Source of the DNA: Bradyrhizobium sp. WD16
GTDB taxonomy: Bacteria; Pseudomonadota; Alphaproteobacteria; Rhizobiales; Xanthobacteraceae
Reading direction: 5' to 3'
NCBI RefSeq assembly: GCF_024181725.1
Contig: NZ_CP028908.1
Coordinates: forward strand, 310,001-374,000
Length of the DNA: 64,000 nt
The notes below the pieces were generated by a model. That model was not told where the DNA came from. It saw nothing but the letters and a program-made list of their open reading frames with translations, and did no database searches. This document shows, in pieces, positions 16,780 to 25,068 of the stretch. The position numbers and the translations under genes were made by a program. Every line of letters starts with the position of its first letter. Positions within the stretch are counted from its first letter, which is position 1.

Positions 16780-17110
16780 TCGCCCATTCCGAGCGTGCCT
16801 AAGGGAATGAGATGGCGCCGAGGACCTGGCCTGCCGATGGCGCCGCTCACGATGATAAAGGCGGTCCACGCGTGCACCGAGAACGCCGCGTCTGGCGACC
16901 GGGCGCGGACCTGCGCGGCGCTCCGATCTGCGATACGGCTGGCGTCGCGATCGGGCGTCTCAGGCTTGAAAGGGATCGGGAAAGAGGTAAAACCCCGGCC
17001 GCTGCGGTGGCATGCTGCGGCAAGCCAATCGAGCTCGCGGCGCGGGCTTTCTCAGCCACGGCGTGCAAGCCGAGCCAAGGAATGAATCACAATCGGGATA
17101 ATTGGAAAAC
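16780..17110. other. 331-base gap without a supportable gene
   Basis: Short open frames occur here on both strands but have no recognisable domain and no convincing ribosome site. No hairpin array, terminator or duplicate of the adjacent tRNA 3' end was seen. The region separates the accessory left part from tRNA-Pro. Confidence 0.5.
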
Positions 17111-17187
17111 TGGTCGGAGTGGTAGGATTTGAACCTACGACCCCTGCGTCCCGAACGCAGTGCTCTACCGGGCTGAGCCACACTCCG
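17111..17187 (-). tRNA. tRNA-Pro (anticodon CGG)
   Basis: A complete 77-base cloverleaf is visible on the minus strand. The acceptor stem pairs CGGAGTG with CACTCCG, the anticodon arm is CTGCG-TTCGGGA-CGCAG, and the T arm contains GGTTCAAATCC. The 3' CCA is encoded. The anticodon CGG reads CCG proline codons. The 3' end faces the accessory region to the left, the position at which integrative islands commonly join a tRNA gene, although no integrase is present in the window. Confidence 0.97.
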
Positions 17188-17238
17188 ACTTGGTGGCGGC
17201 CTTATAACCAACGCATCCGCTCACCGCAAGAACCGGAA

Positions 17239-18282
17239 TTGGGGAAAATTCTGAGCGACACCACACCTGTCCCGGCCGATCCGGCCACCGAAACCGTGCC
17301 CGCGGGCGAATCCGCAGCTATCCGGGCCGCGGCCGTGCTGGCGCGCGGCGGCCTTGTCGCCTTTCCCACCGAAACCGTCTACGGCCTCGGCGCCGACGCC
17401 ACCTCGGCTGCGGCGGTGGCGCGGCTCTACGCCGCCAAGGGCCGGCCCTCCTTCAACCCGCTGATCGCCCATGTGGCGGATCTCGACGCCGTCCGCGCCC
17501 TCGCCCGGCTCGAGGGCGACGGCCTGCGCCTCGCGCAGGCCTTCTGGCCGGGGCCGCTGACCCTGGTGCTGCCCAAGGCGCCCGCCTGCCCGGTGTCCGA
17601 CCTCGCCACCGCCGGTCTCGACACCGTGGCGGTGCGCATTCCCGCCCATCCGCTCGCCCATGCCATTCTCGCGGCCTTCGGCCGGCCGGTCGCGGCGCCC
17701 TCGGCCAATATCTCCGGCCATGTCTCGCCGACCACCGCGGCCCATGTCGCGGCGGATCTTGGCGGCCGGATCGACCTCATCGTCGACGGCGGGCCGGTCG
17801 CCGTCGGCGTCGAATCGACCATCATCGCCTGCCTTGGCGCGCCGGTGATGCTGCGGCCGGGCGGCCTTCCCCGTGCCGAGATCGAGCGCGTGCTGGGCCA
17901 TCCGCTCGGCGACGGCGCTGCCGCCCGTGGACCGACGGAGCGGCCGGCCGCGCCCGGCCTTCTCGCCTCCCATTACGCGCCGCGCGCATCGGTGCGGCTC
18001 GAAGCGGCGAGCCTTGCGCCCGGCGAAGCCCTGCTCGCCTTCGGCCCGCAGCCCTTGCCGGGGGCCGAACAGGCCGCCAAGGTGCTCAACCTGTCGCCGC
18101 GCGGCGACCTCGTCGAGGCTGCGAGCAACCTGTTCGGCTACCTGCGCGCACTCGACGGCTGCGGCGCGGCGAGCATCGCGGTGATGGCCGTGCCGCGCCA
18201 CGGCCTCGGCGAAGCCATCAACGACCGGCTGCGCCGCGCGGCGGCACCGCGCGACGCGGCCGATGAAGAGATTGAGGGATAG
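17239..18282 (+). CDS. tsaC: L-threonylcarbamoyladenylate synthase (Sua5/TsaC type)
   Basis: The product makes threonylcarbamoyl-AMP from threonine, bicarbonate and ATP for the t6A37 modification of ANN-decoding tRNAs. The YrdC domain is clear (AFPTETVYGLGADATSAAAV, AAKGRPSFNPLIAHVAD, RIPAHPLAHAIL, APSANISGHVSPT), and the Sua5-type linker and C-terminal domain follow (PGLLASHYAPRASV). The frame is open upstream through the tRNA, so the start is uncertain. TTG at 17239 gives a 347-residue protein that begins about 30 residues before the domain; a later alternative start is possible. Confidence 0.88.
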   Translation: MGKILSDTTPVPADPATETVPAGESAAIRAAAVLARGGLVAFPTETVYGLGADATSAAAVARLYAAKGRPSFNPLIAHVADLDAVRALARLEGDGLRLAQAFWPGPLTLVLPKAPACPVSDLATAGLDTVAVRIPAHPLAHAILAAFGRPVAAPSANISGHVSPTTAAHVAADLGGRIDLIVDGGPVAVGVESTIIACLGAPVMLRPGGLPRAEIERVLGHPLGDGAAARGPTERPAAPGLLASHYAPRASVRLEAASLAPGEALLAFGPQPLPGAEQAAKVLNLSPRGDLVEAASNLFGYLRALDGCGAASIAVMAVPRHGLGEAINDRLRRAAAPRDAADEEIEG

Positions 18283-18325
18283 GAGCACGAATTTGCGATG
18301 AGCAGGCCGCGCCTGCCCCTTGCAC

Positions 18326-18418
18326 GGTGTCATGCCCGCGCTCGCCGCGGGTATCCACGTCTTAGCTGAAGCTCTGCAAAAAAGACGTGGATGGCCGGGA
18401 CAAGCCCGGCCATGACGA
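18326..18418. repeat. Interspersed inverted repeat (GACGTGGATGGCCGGG type)
   Basis: The segment holds two nested inverted repeats: TATCCACGTCTT pairing with AAGACGTGGAT, and GGCCGGG-ACAAG-CCCGGCC. A second copy of the GACGTGGATGGCCGGG half occurs at 30886-30920. This is a common intergenic repeat of the Bradyrhizobium group and is unrelated to the CTAG hairpins. Confidence 0.7.
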
Positions 18419-18453
18419 GGAGAGAAACGAGAGCAGAACGAGGAATTGAGACC

Positions 18454-19881
18454 ATGACTTCAGCGGAACGGCCCGCAGCGGTACTGCCCCCCGAGCTGAT
18501 TGCGCGCTTTGCCGCCATTGTCGGCGAGCGCTATGCGATCACCGATCCGAACGAGATCGCGCCCTATCTCACCGAGGAGCGCAATCTCTACCAGGGCCGC
18601 TCGCAGCTGGTGCTGCGGCCGGGCTCGACCGCCGAGGTCGCGGCGATCTGCCGCCTCGCCACCGAGACCCGCACGCCGCTGGTGCCCCAGGGCGGCAATA
18701 CCGGCCTCGTCGGCGGCCAGACCCCGCATCACGGCGAGGTCGTGCTGTCGCTGCGCCGGCTCGACAAGATCCGCGATGTCGACGTTGCCTCCAACACCAT
18801 GACCTGCGAGGCCGGCGTCGTGCTCGCCACCGCCCAGGCCAGGGCGGCGGAGGTCGACCGCCTGTTTCCGTTGTCGTTAGGTGCCGAAGGCAGCTGCACC
18901 ATCGGCGGCAATCTCTCGACCAATGCCGGCGGCACCACGGCGCTGGCCTATGGCGTCGCCCGCGATCTTGCGCTGGGTGTCGAGGCGGTGCTGGCCGACG
19001 GCCGCATCGTCAACGGCCTGTCCAAGCTCAAGAAGGACAATACCGGCTACGACCTGCGCGACCTCTTCATCGGCGCCGAAGGCACGCTCGGCATCATCAC
19101 CGCGGCGGTGCTCAAGCTGTTTCCCAAGCCACGCGCGGTGGAGACGGCCTTCGTCGCGCTGGGCTCGCCCGAGGCTGCCCTCAAGCTGCTCGCCATCGCC
19201 CAGCGGGAAGCCGCCGGCACGCTGACGAGCTTCGAGCTGATCGCCGACATCTGCATCGATTTCTGCGTCAGGCACGGCCCCAACATTCGCGCGCCGCTGC
19301 CCTCGCGGCCGCCGTGGTCGGTCCTGATGGAGATCTCGTCGCAACGCGATGACGCCCGCGACACGCTGGAGAAGATTCTCGGCGACGCCATGGAACAGGG
19401 CGTGGTCGACGATGCGGTGTTCGCCGCCAGCCTCGACCAGCGCAACGCCTTCTGGACGCTGCGCGAGGTGATCTCGCCGGTGCAGAAATACGAAGGCGGC
19501 TCGATCAAGCACGACGTCTCGGTGCCGGTCGCCTCGGTGCCGCAGTTCATCACCGAGGCCAATGCGGCGGTGACGCAGCTGATCCCCGGTGCGCGGCCCT
19601 TCCCCTTCGGCCATCTCGGCGACGGCAACATCCACTACAATGTCAGCCAGCCGGTCGGCGCCGACAAGGCGGCGTTTCTCGCGCGCTGGCAGGATGTCCA
19701 CGATACCGTGCACGAGATCGTCGCGAAGTTCGGCGGCTCGATTTCGGCGGAGCACGGCATCGGCGTGATGAAGCGCGACGAGCTGCCGCATTTCAAGGAC
19801 GCCACCGCGCTCGCCGTGATGCGCACGCTGAAAGCGACGCTCGACCCGTTGAACATCCTCAACCCGGGCAAGGTGGTGTAA
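18454..19881 (+). CDS. FAD-linked oxidase, D-2-hydroxyacid (D-lactate/D-2-hydroxyglutarate) dehydrogenase family
   Basis: The 475-residue protein has an FAD-binding type 4 (VAO) domain with PQGGNTGLVGGQTPHHGEVV (about residues 75-94) and GCTIGGNLSTNAGGT-like SCTIGGNLSTNAGG. It also has a C-terminal oxidase domain with the metal site FPFGHLGDGNIHYNV and EHGIGVMKRDEL. Relatives oxidise D-lactate, D-2-hydroxyglutarate or glycolate; the D-2-hydroxyglutarate type is the closest by motif. The start ATG at 18454 follows a short purine-rich stretch; the open frame upstream is part of a repeat. Confidence 0.88.
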   Translation: MTSAERPAAVLPPELIARFAAIVGERYAITDPNEIAPYLTEERNLYQGRSQLVLRPGSTAEVAAICRLATETRTPLVPQGGNTGLVGGQTPHHGEVVLSLRRLDKIRDVDVASNTMTCEAGVVLATAQARAAEVDRLFPLSLGAEGSCTIGGNLSTNAGGTTALAYGVARDLALGVEAVLADGRIVNGLSKLKKDNTGYDLRDLFIGAEGTLGIITAAVLKLFPKPRAVETAFVALGSPEAALKLLAIAQREAAGTLTSFELIADICIDFCVRHGPNIRAPLPSRPPWSVLMEISSQRDDARDTLEKILGDAMEQGVVDDAVFAASLDQRNAFWTLREVISPVQKYEGGSIKHDVSVPVASVPQFITEANAAVTQLIPGARPFPFGHLGDGNIHYNVSQPVGADKAAFLARWQDVHDTVHEIVAKFGGSISAEHGIGVMKRDELPHFKDATALAVMRTLKATLDPLNILNPGKVV

Positions 19882-19897
19882 GGGTAGGTGCTCTCTC

Positions 19898-19992
19898 CGT
19901 CATCCTGAGGTGCGCGTGGCTGCGCGCCTCGAAGGATGGACGGCCCGGACTGTCATGGTTCGAGGGCGCTTCGCGCCACCTCACCATGACGG
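19898..19992. repeat. Interspersed repeat (GTCATCCTGAGG type)
   Basis: A relic of a widespread rhizobial intergenic repeat: CGTCATCCTGAGGTGCGCG, then GCGCGCCTCGAAGGATG as its inverted partner, followed by CTCACCATGACGG. It lies between the convergent oxidase and YedK-type genes. No gene is supported in it. Confidence 0.65.
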
Positions 19993-20032
19993 TGATGTCG
20001 GTGACGGGCGATGTCGGTGGGCTCGGCTCTTT

Positions 20033-20842
20033 TCAAAACAACGAGCCCTGGTCGTCGTTCGCCGGCGTTGGTTTGGGCTTTGCCGCGCGCGGCTTCGGCG
20101 CGGGCTTGGGCATGGACTTCGGCACGGATTTGGATACGGATTTGGGCACGGGCTTCGCCGCGGACGCGGTGTCTTCAAGCGAGACCGGCAGCAGCAATTG
20201 CGGGCCGTCATTGGCGACGCGATTCACCGCGGTCGATACTTCGTGCCAGACGAACCGGCCGGGCGGCGGCGACGTCAACAACGCCATCGCCTGTTCCGGA
20301 TCGACCGCAGCGCAATCGAGCCAGGTTTCGAAATCATCCGGCGCGACGCTCACCGGCACGCGGTCGTGCAGCGCGCGCATCTCGTCCGGCGCCTGGGTGG
20401 TGCAGATCGCCACCGTATCGAGTTCCTCGCCGTTCGGCCCCATCCAGGTCTCGGCGAGCCCGGCGAAGGCGATCGGCTGGCCGTTGCGGGCGTGAATGAA
20501 GAACGGCCGTTTGCGGCCGCCGGCGTCCTGCCATTCGTAATAGCCGTCCGCCGGTACGAGGCAGCGGCGGCGGCGCAGCGCATTGCGAAAGGCGGGCTTA
20601 TCCTGCACCGTTTCGGAGCGGGCGTTGATGACCAGTGCGAATTTGCGCGGGTCCTTGACCCAGGACGGCAGCAGCCCCCAGCGCATCAGCTGGAAGTGCC
20701 GCGCCCCCTGCTCCTGCAGCACGACGGGGATCGGCTGCGTCGGAGCTATGTTGTATCGTGCAGGAAAATTCGGCATTTCGACATAGGCGAAAAGCCGCCG
20801 CAGCGCCTCCGGCGAGGAGGTAATGACGTAGCGTCCGCACAT
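20033..20842 (-). CDS. SOS response-associated protein (HMCES/YedK family) with basic proline-rich tail
   Basis: The 269-residue protein starts MCGRYVITS, in which Cys2 becomes the catalytic residue that crosslinks to abasic sites in single-stranded DNA. The family core is present (RYNIAPTQPIPVV, NARSETV, RRCLVPADGYYEW, and the ALHDRVPVSVAP loop in place of the commoner HxRMP). It protects abasic sites at replication forks. The last 35 or so residues are a lysine/proline/serine repeat tail (VPKSVSKSVPKSMPKPAPKP) not needed for catalysis; it may bind DNA. It is convergent with the FAD oxidase gene. Confidence 0.9.
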   Translation of the reverse strand: MCGRYVITSSPEALRRLFAYVEMPNFPARYNIAPTQPIPVVLQEQGARHFQLMRWGLLPSWVKDPRKFALVINARSETVQDKPAFRNALRRRRCLVPADGYYEWQDAGGRKRPFFIHARNGQPIAFAGLAETWMGPNGEELDTVAICTTQAPDEMRALHDRVPVSVAPDDFETWLDCAAVDPEQAMALLTSPPPGRFVWHEVSTAVNRVANDGPQLLLPVSLEDTASAAKPVPKSVSKSVPKSMPKPAPKPRAAKPKPTPANDDQGSLF

Positions 20843-20905
20843 GATCTCACATGTTTCCCGTCATCTTCAGGCCGCCTTAACCCCGGCTGTCACACAGTGG
20901 AACCG

Positions 20906-21442
20906 ATGAACGCTGCAGCGGCCCCCCCCCTTCCTCCACATGGAGCCCCGACCTCCAGCGAGACGGGACATTCCTTCGCTGAATTGCGCGCGCGAGCGAA
21001 GGAACTACTGGCAGCCAACATCAATCCCCGCACCGGCCTCGCCACCGACTATCTCAACCACTACAATGAAGCCATTATGCTCCTCGAAATGATTCCGGAC
21101 ATGCCGGAATGCGCCGAGGATTTCCTGGCCTGGCACCCTTTGACCTATGCCGAGCATTTCCGGGCCTCCAATTTCAAGGCGCGCGACCTTGCCATCGCCG
21201 CCTATGATGCCGCCGCCCCGACGATCCGGGCGCAATTCGACGCCATCACGGCCAGCATGACCACGATTCTCGTCGCCGTCGGCAACGCCCTGCGCCAGGT
21301 CCAGCAGGACCACAGCCGCGCCCGCCTCGCCCAGGAGGCGATCGGCTGGGTCAAACCGCTGGTGATGCAGGCCGGCGCCGTCATCAATGGACCGGGCCAC
21401 GAGGCCGACGAGGCCGAGGTCGACCACATCATGACCGAGTGA
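20906..21442 (+). CDS. Conserved hypothetical protein, helical, 178 residues
   Basis: I do not recognise a named domain. The protein is cytosolic, mostly helical, and has NHYNEAIMLLEMIPDMPECA and a central FLAWHPLTYAEHFRASNFKA segment. It ends in an acidic tail overlapping the Nudix start by one base, so the two are probably co-translated. The first codons contain a run of nine C (20922-20930), encoding proline. The start at 20906 follows the YedK-divergent gap. Homologues are expected in Bradyrhizobium relatives, but this was not checked. Confidence 0.7.
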   Translation: MNAAAAPPLPPHGAPTSSETGHSFAELRARAKELLAANINPRTGLATDYLNHYNEAIMLLEMIPDMPECAEDFLAWHPLTYAEHFRASNFKARDLAIAAYDAAAPTIRAQFDAITASMTTILVAVGNALRQVQQDHSRARLAQEAIGWVKPLVMQAGAVINGPGHEADEAEVDHIMTE

Positions 21443-21891
21443 TGACGGACAGCCTTTCCCCAACCTTGCGGCCGCAGCTCGCGGTCAGCGCCGCGATCTT
21501 CCGCGACAGCCGCCTGCTGCTGGTCCGCCGGGCGGTCGAGCCGGCCCGCGGCTTCTACAGCCTGCCCGGCGGCAGGGTCGAATTCGGCGAGACCCTCACG
21601 CAAGCCGTCGCCCGCGAGGTCCGCGAGGAAACCGCCCTCGCCGTCGAGGTGATCGGGCTCGCCGCCTTCCGCGAAGTGCTGCCGGACGCTGGCCGCGGCC
21701 AGAACGGTCATTACGTCATCCTGTCCTTCGCCGCCCGCTGGACCGCCGGGGAGGTCCGGCTGAACGAGGAGCTGGACGACGCCCAATGGCGGCGGCCCGG
21801 GGCATATCCCGACCTTCCGACCACCGCCGGGCTCGCCGGCGTCATCGACGCCGCGCAGGGCCTCATCGCCGCCTTGCGTCCGCCATCGTGA
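21442..21891 (+). CDS. Nudix hydrolase
   Basis: The 149-residue protein contains a Nudix box, GRVEFGETLTQAVAREVREE followed by TAL, matching G-x5-E-x7-REU-x-EE-x-G-U with alanine at the last glycine position. It would hydrolyse a nucleoside diphosphate linked to another group; the substrate is not predictable. Its ATG overlaps the TGA of the preceding gene by one base, and it is followed closely by a TIGR02301 gene. Confidence 0.88.
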   Translation: MTDSLSPTLRPQLAVSAAIFRDSRLLLVRRAVEPARGFYSLPGGRVEFGETLTQAVAREVREETALAVEVIGLAAFREVLPDAGRGQNGHYVILSFAARWTAGEVRLNEELDDAQWRRPGAYPDLPTTAGLAGVIDAAQGLIAALRPPS

Positions 21892-21910
21892 ACAGGCATA
21901 CGGGCCGCCG

Positions 21911-22315
21911 ATGCGCTCCCTGCCCCCCTTTCGATCGCCTGCCGGCATCGTCCTCGCCGTCGTCCTCGCCGTCGGTCTCGCCGTGCCCTCGGCCGGCCGG
22001 GCCCAGCAGGCGGCCGCGCCGTTTGATGGCGACCTGCAGCGGCTCGCGGAGATCCTCGGCGCGCTGCATTATCTGCGCGGCATCTGCGGCGCCAGTGAAG
22101 GCCTGAAGTGGCGGAGCGAGATGCAGGCGCTGGTCGACGCCGAAACGCCCGGCGGCGAGCGGCGCACGCGCATGGTGGCGAGCTTCAACCGCGGCTACCA
22201 CGACTTCCAGCAGACCTACCGGGCCTGCACGCCGGCCGCCAATCTCGCCATTCGCCGCTATCTCGACGAGGGCGCCAAGATCTCCCGCGATCTCACCGCC
22301 CGCTACGCCAATTGA
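21911..22315 (+). CDS. TIGR02301 family periplasmic protein
   Basis: The 134-residue protein has a signal peptide (hydrophobic residues 12-26, cleavage near GRAQQ) and the family core RLAEILGALHYLRGICG, WRSEMQALVDAE and FNRGYHDFQQTYRACTPAA. Two cysteines (GICG and RACT) could form a periplasmic disulfide. The family is restricted to alphaproteobacteria and its function is unknown. It lies 19 bases after the Nudix gene in the same direction. Confidence 0.82.
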   Translation: MRSLPPFRSPAGIVLAVVLAVGLAVPSAGRAQQAAAPFDGDLQRLAEILGALHYLRGICGASEGLKWRSEMQALVDAETPGGERRTRMVASFNRGYHDFQQTYRACTPAANLAIRRYLDEGAKISRDLTARYAN

Positions 22316-22458
22316 TTGAGCGCCGACTGACGCGGACCGCCTGCATCGCGTTAACCTTTCCTAAAGAACTGCCTGTTCCCCCCGCCGGCCCGTGCTAAAG
22401 CTTTGATCACGCACGACGCGCTCCGACGGGGAGCGCGAGCATCCGGACTGCCCATTCC

Positions 22459-22725
22459 ATGAACCATCTGCCGTCGTTCACCGCTGCCCGCGACCAATTG
22501 CCGGATCACGAGCAGAAGCAGGCCGCGCTCGGTTATCTCAACGAGGCCTGGGCGGAAGCCCGCCACGACGGCATCGACGGCGACTGTCTCGCCCAGGTGA
22601 GCCTGTTCGCCGCTTTCGCCGAACTCGTCACCACCTATGGCGAAGACGCCGTCGCGACCTTCGTCGAAGGCTTGCCGGCGCGCATCCGCAACGGCGAATT
22701 CTCGGTTCGCCTCGCGCGGCAGTAA
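22459..22725 (+). CDS. Small conserved hypothetical protein, 88 residues
   Basis: I do not recognise a domain. The protein is acidic, helical and soluble (DQLPDHEQKQAALGYLNEAW, AELVTTYGEDAVATFVEGLP). No signal peptide or cysteine pair is present. It is an isolated short gene between TIGR02301 and a repeat-rich gap. Its codon use is like its neighbours, which supports a real gene, but no family assignment is offered. Confidence 0.6.
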   Translation: MNHLPSFTAARDQLPDHEQKQAALGYLNEAWAEARHDGIDGDCLAQVSLFAAFAELVTTYGEDAVATFVEGLPARIRNGEFSVRLARQ

Positions 22726-23281
22726 CGCACGATCCCCTTCTGCTGTCATCGCCCGCGGAAGCGGCCGATCGAGTACGCCGCGCATCTCGGCGATGGCCCG
22801 CGATCGCTGCGTCACCGGCGCAACAAAGCGCGATACCCGACTTTGGAAATTACATCCTCGGCACCGTGACCGTCACGATTCCACGGCGACTGGATCGCCC
22901 GGTCAAGCGGACGAACCAGTACGCCGTGGCGGTGGTGAGGGGCAGAGCGTCCGCCGCGGTGCCCGATTGCGACGACACGGAGTACTGGATCCTCCGCGTG
23001 AAGCGGAGGACGACGGTGTGTGGTTGGGGCCGGCGTCTCGGCCGATCCATCGCTGTTGTTATCGACGCCTGACTGGCACAGCGCGCCTGCCGCGCTCTCC
23101 GCCGTCATCGCCCGCTTCAAAGCCGGGCGATGACGACGGAGAATGTGGCAAACGCGCCGCCCTTCACTCCCTGTCTCCATCGATTCCAAACTGGGCGGTG
23201 GCGACGGCCTTGTGATGGGCCTGACTGCGCCTTACCTTTTGCAGCCAGCGCCGACGCGCAAAGCCATCGCACAGGTTCCCC
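22726..23281. repeat. 556-base gap of fossil interspersed repeats
   Basis: No gene is supportable here. The gap holds at least three decayed copies of rhizobial intergenic repeats: around 22744 (GTCATCGCCCGCGGAAGC), around 22882-23010 (GGATCGCCCGGTCAAGCGG, GTACGCCGTGG, GATTGCGACGACACGGAGT), and 23103-23143 (GTCATCGCCCG ... CGGGCGATGACG, an inverted repeat). Parts of the middle copy recur at 31000-31095. Confidence 0.65.
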
Positions 23282-24166
23282 ATGAAGTCCGCATTTCTTC
23301 CCGACCGGGGCGTGATCAAGATCAGCGGCGACGATGCCCGGCATTTCCTCGGCAATCTGGTGACCACCGATCTCGACGATATCGGCCCCGGCCGGGCGCG
23401 CTTCGCCGCGCTGCTCACGCCGCAGGGCAAGATCATCGCCGATTTTCTCGTCACCGAGGCGCCGGCCGGTCATGGCGGCGGCCTCTTGCTGGATTGTCCG
23501 CTGCCGCTCGCCGACCAGCTCACCACCAAGCTCGGCTTCTACAAGCTGCGCGCCAGGATCACCGTGGAAAACCTCTCCGGCGATCTCGGCGTCATGGCGA
23601 TCTGGGACGGCCGGCCGGCGGCGATGCCCGACCTCACCTTCGAAGATCCGCGCGAGCCGGCGCTGGGCTGGCGCATGCTGGTGCCGCAGGACCTGATCGA
23701 GAAGGCGGCGAGCCTCGTCGGCGCCGAACTGGTGTCGCCATCGGCCTATGACGCCCACCGCATCGCCTGCGCCGTGCCGAAAGGCGGCGCCGATTTCAGC
23801 TATGGCGACGCGTTTCCGCACGAAGCCAACATGGACCGCCTGCACGGCGTCGATTTCGACAAGGGCTGCTATGTCGGCCAGGAAGTGGTGGCCCGGATGC
23901 AGCATCGCGGCACGACCCGCAGCCGCGTCGTCCGCGTCCTGCTCGACGGCCGCTCGGCACCGGCCCCGGGCACGGCGATCACCACGGCCGACAAGCCCGT
24001 CGGCACCATGGGCTCGTCGGCCGGGGGCGAGGGGCTCGCCATGATCCGGCTCGACCGCGCCGCCGAAGCCCTCGCCAACGGCACGTCGCTGCAGGCGGGC
24101 GAGGCGCCGATCCGCCTTGCCGCCAATGACGACCTTCCCGCCGCGGCCGGAACCGCCAGCGCATGA
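23282..24166 (+). CDS. ygfZ: Folate-binding protein YgfZ (GcvT-like)
   Basis: The 294-residue protein is a tetrahydrofolate-binding factor needed for maturation or repair of some Fe-S enzymes. The family signature KGCYVGQEVVARMQHRGTTR (about residues 197-216), with its conserved cysteine, is intact. The N-terminal FLPDRGVIKISGDDARHFLG and the folate-domain core also match. It overlaps the 3-methyladenine glycosylase gene by 4 bases, giving a two-gene operon. Confidence 0.9.
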   Translation: MKSAFLPDRGVIKISGDDARHFLGNLVTTDLDDIGPGRARFAALLTPQGKIIADFLVTEAPAGHGGGLLLDCPLPLADQLTTKLGFYKLRARITVENLSGDLGVMAIWDGRPAAMPDLTFEDPREPALGWRMLVPQDLIEKAASLVGAELVSPSAYDAHRIACAVPKGGADFSYGDAFPHEANMDRLHGVDFDKGCYVGQEVVARMQHRGTTRSRVVRVLLDGRSAPAPGTAITTADKPVGTMGSSAGGEGLAMIRLDRAAEALANGTSLQAGEAPIRLAANDDLPAAAGTASA

Positions 24167-24795
24167 CCGCCATCGCGCATGCCGACGGGCTGGCGCGCTG
24201 TCCCTGGCCCGGCGACGATCCGCTCTACGTCGCCTATCACGACACCGAATGGGGCGTGCCGGAATACGACGACCGCGCGCTGTTCGAAAAGCTGATCCTC
24301 GACGGTTTCCAGGCCGGGCTGTCGTGGATCACGATCCTGCGCAAACGCGACAATTTCCGCAAAGCCTTCGACGGCTTCGACCCGCAGAAGATCGCGCGCT
24401 ACAACGATCGCAAGATCCAGGCCCTGATGAATGACGCCGGCATCGTCCGCAATCGCGCCAAGATCGAAGGCGCGGTGGCGAGCGCCAGGGCCTATCTGCG
24501 CATCGCCGACGAAGGTCCGGGCTTTTCGAAACTGTTGTGGGATTTCGTCGACGGCAAGCCCAAGGTCAACGCCTTCAAGACCATCAAGAGCGTGCCGGCC
24601 TCCACGGCGCTGTCGGTCGCGATCTCCAAGGAGCTCGGCGGGCACGGCTTCAAGTTCGTCGGGCCGACCATCGTCTACGCCTTCATGCAGGCCACCGGCA
24701 TGGTCAACGATCACCTCGTCTCGTGCCATTGCCACGCCACCTGCGGCACGGCGATGCGGCCGAAGGCGCGCCGCGGATCGACCCGCGCGTCCTGA
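24163..24795 (+). CDS. tag: DNA-3-methyladenine glycosylase I
   Basis: The 210-residue enzyme removes 3-methyladenine from DNA. It shows the TagA hallmarks: RCPWPGDDPLYVAYHDTEWG at the N-terminus, FEKLILDGFQAGLSWITILR, and the zinc-ligand end LVSCHCHATC. It overlaps ygfZ by 4 bases. The length is normal. Confidence 0.93.
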   Translation: MTAIAHADGLARCPWPGDDPLYVAYHDTEWGVPEYDDRALFEKLILDGFQAGLSWITILRKRDNFRKAFDGFDPQKIARYNDRKIQALMNDAGIVRNRAKIEGAVASARAYLRIADEGPGFSKLLWDFVDGKPKVNAFKTIKSVPASTALSVAISKELGGHGFKFVGPTIVYAFMQATGMVNDHLVSCHCHATCGTAMRPKARRGSTRAS

Positions 24796-24987
24796 GCGAC
24801 GTCGCGGCGGCGAACGACAGCGCGCCGCGTGCCGGGTCGCGACCGGCACCACCCGACGGAAGACGATTCTTCTCGATTGCGCGACATTCAAAGAAGATCG
24901 TGCTGCATCGAAAATGCCTCACTCGTCAGACGCTTCCGTGTAGAACATCGATCTCTGCCTTCTCCTGAAAAGAAACTGATCCTCGCA

Positions 24988-25038
24988 TTGACCTGTTGCT
25001 GCACGCGCCGGACGATGCCGCAGCATCCCGATCGCTGA
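24988..25038 (+). CDS. Candidate Cys-Cys-Cys leader peptide of the sulfur cassette
   Basis: A 16-codon open frame starts with TTG (24988) and reads MTCCCTRRTMPQHPDR. It has three successive cysteine codons (TGT TGC TGC) and stops 30 bases before the GTG of the LLM monooxygenase gene. A small hairpin, GATGC-CGCA-GCATC, overlaps its end, and TCTCCT at 24961-24966 could pair with the AGGAGA ribosome site of the next gene. Cysteine-codon runs in short upstream frames are a known way to sense cysteine by ribosome stalling. That this one does so is inference; the TTG start has only a weak ribosome site. Confidence 0.45.
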   Translation: MTCCCTRRTMPQHPDR

Positions 25039-25068
25039 TCGCGCGTCGTCAAGGCAAGGAGACCTCCC

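Noticed and set aside
1-17110. Attachment-site repeat of the tRNA-Pro 3' end
   Set aside because: I looked for a second copy of the tRNA 3' part (GGTTCAAATCCTACC) to the left and did not find one within the window.
16960-17211. An 83-residue protein frame across the tRNA gene on the minus strand
   Set aside because: It translates tRNA-Pro (RSGRRGRRFKSYHSDQF is the classic false product of tRNA genes).
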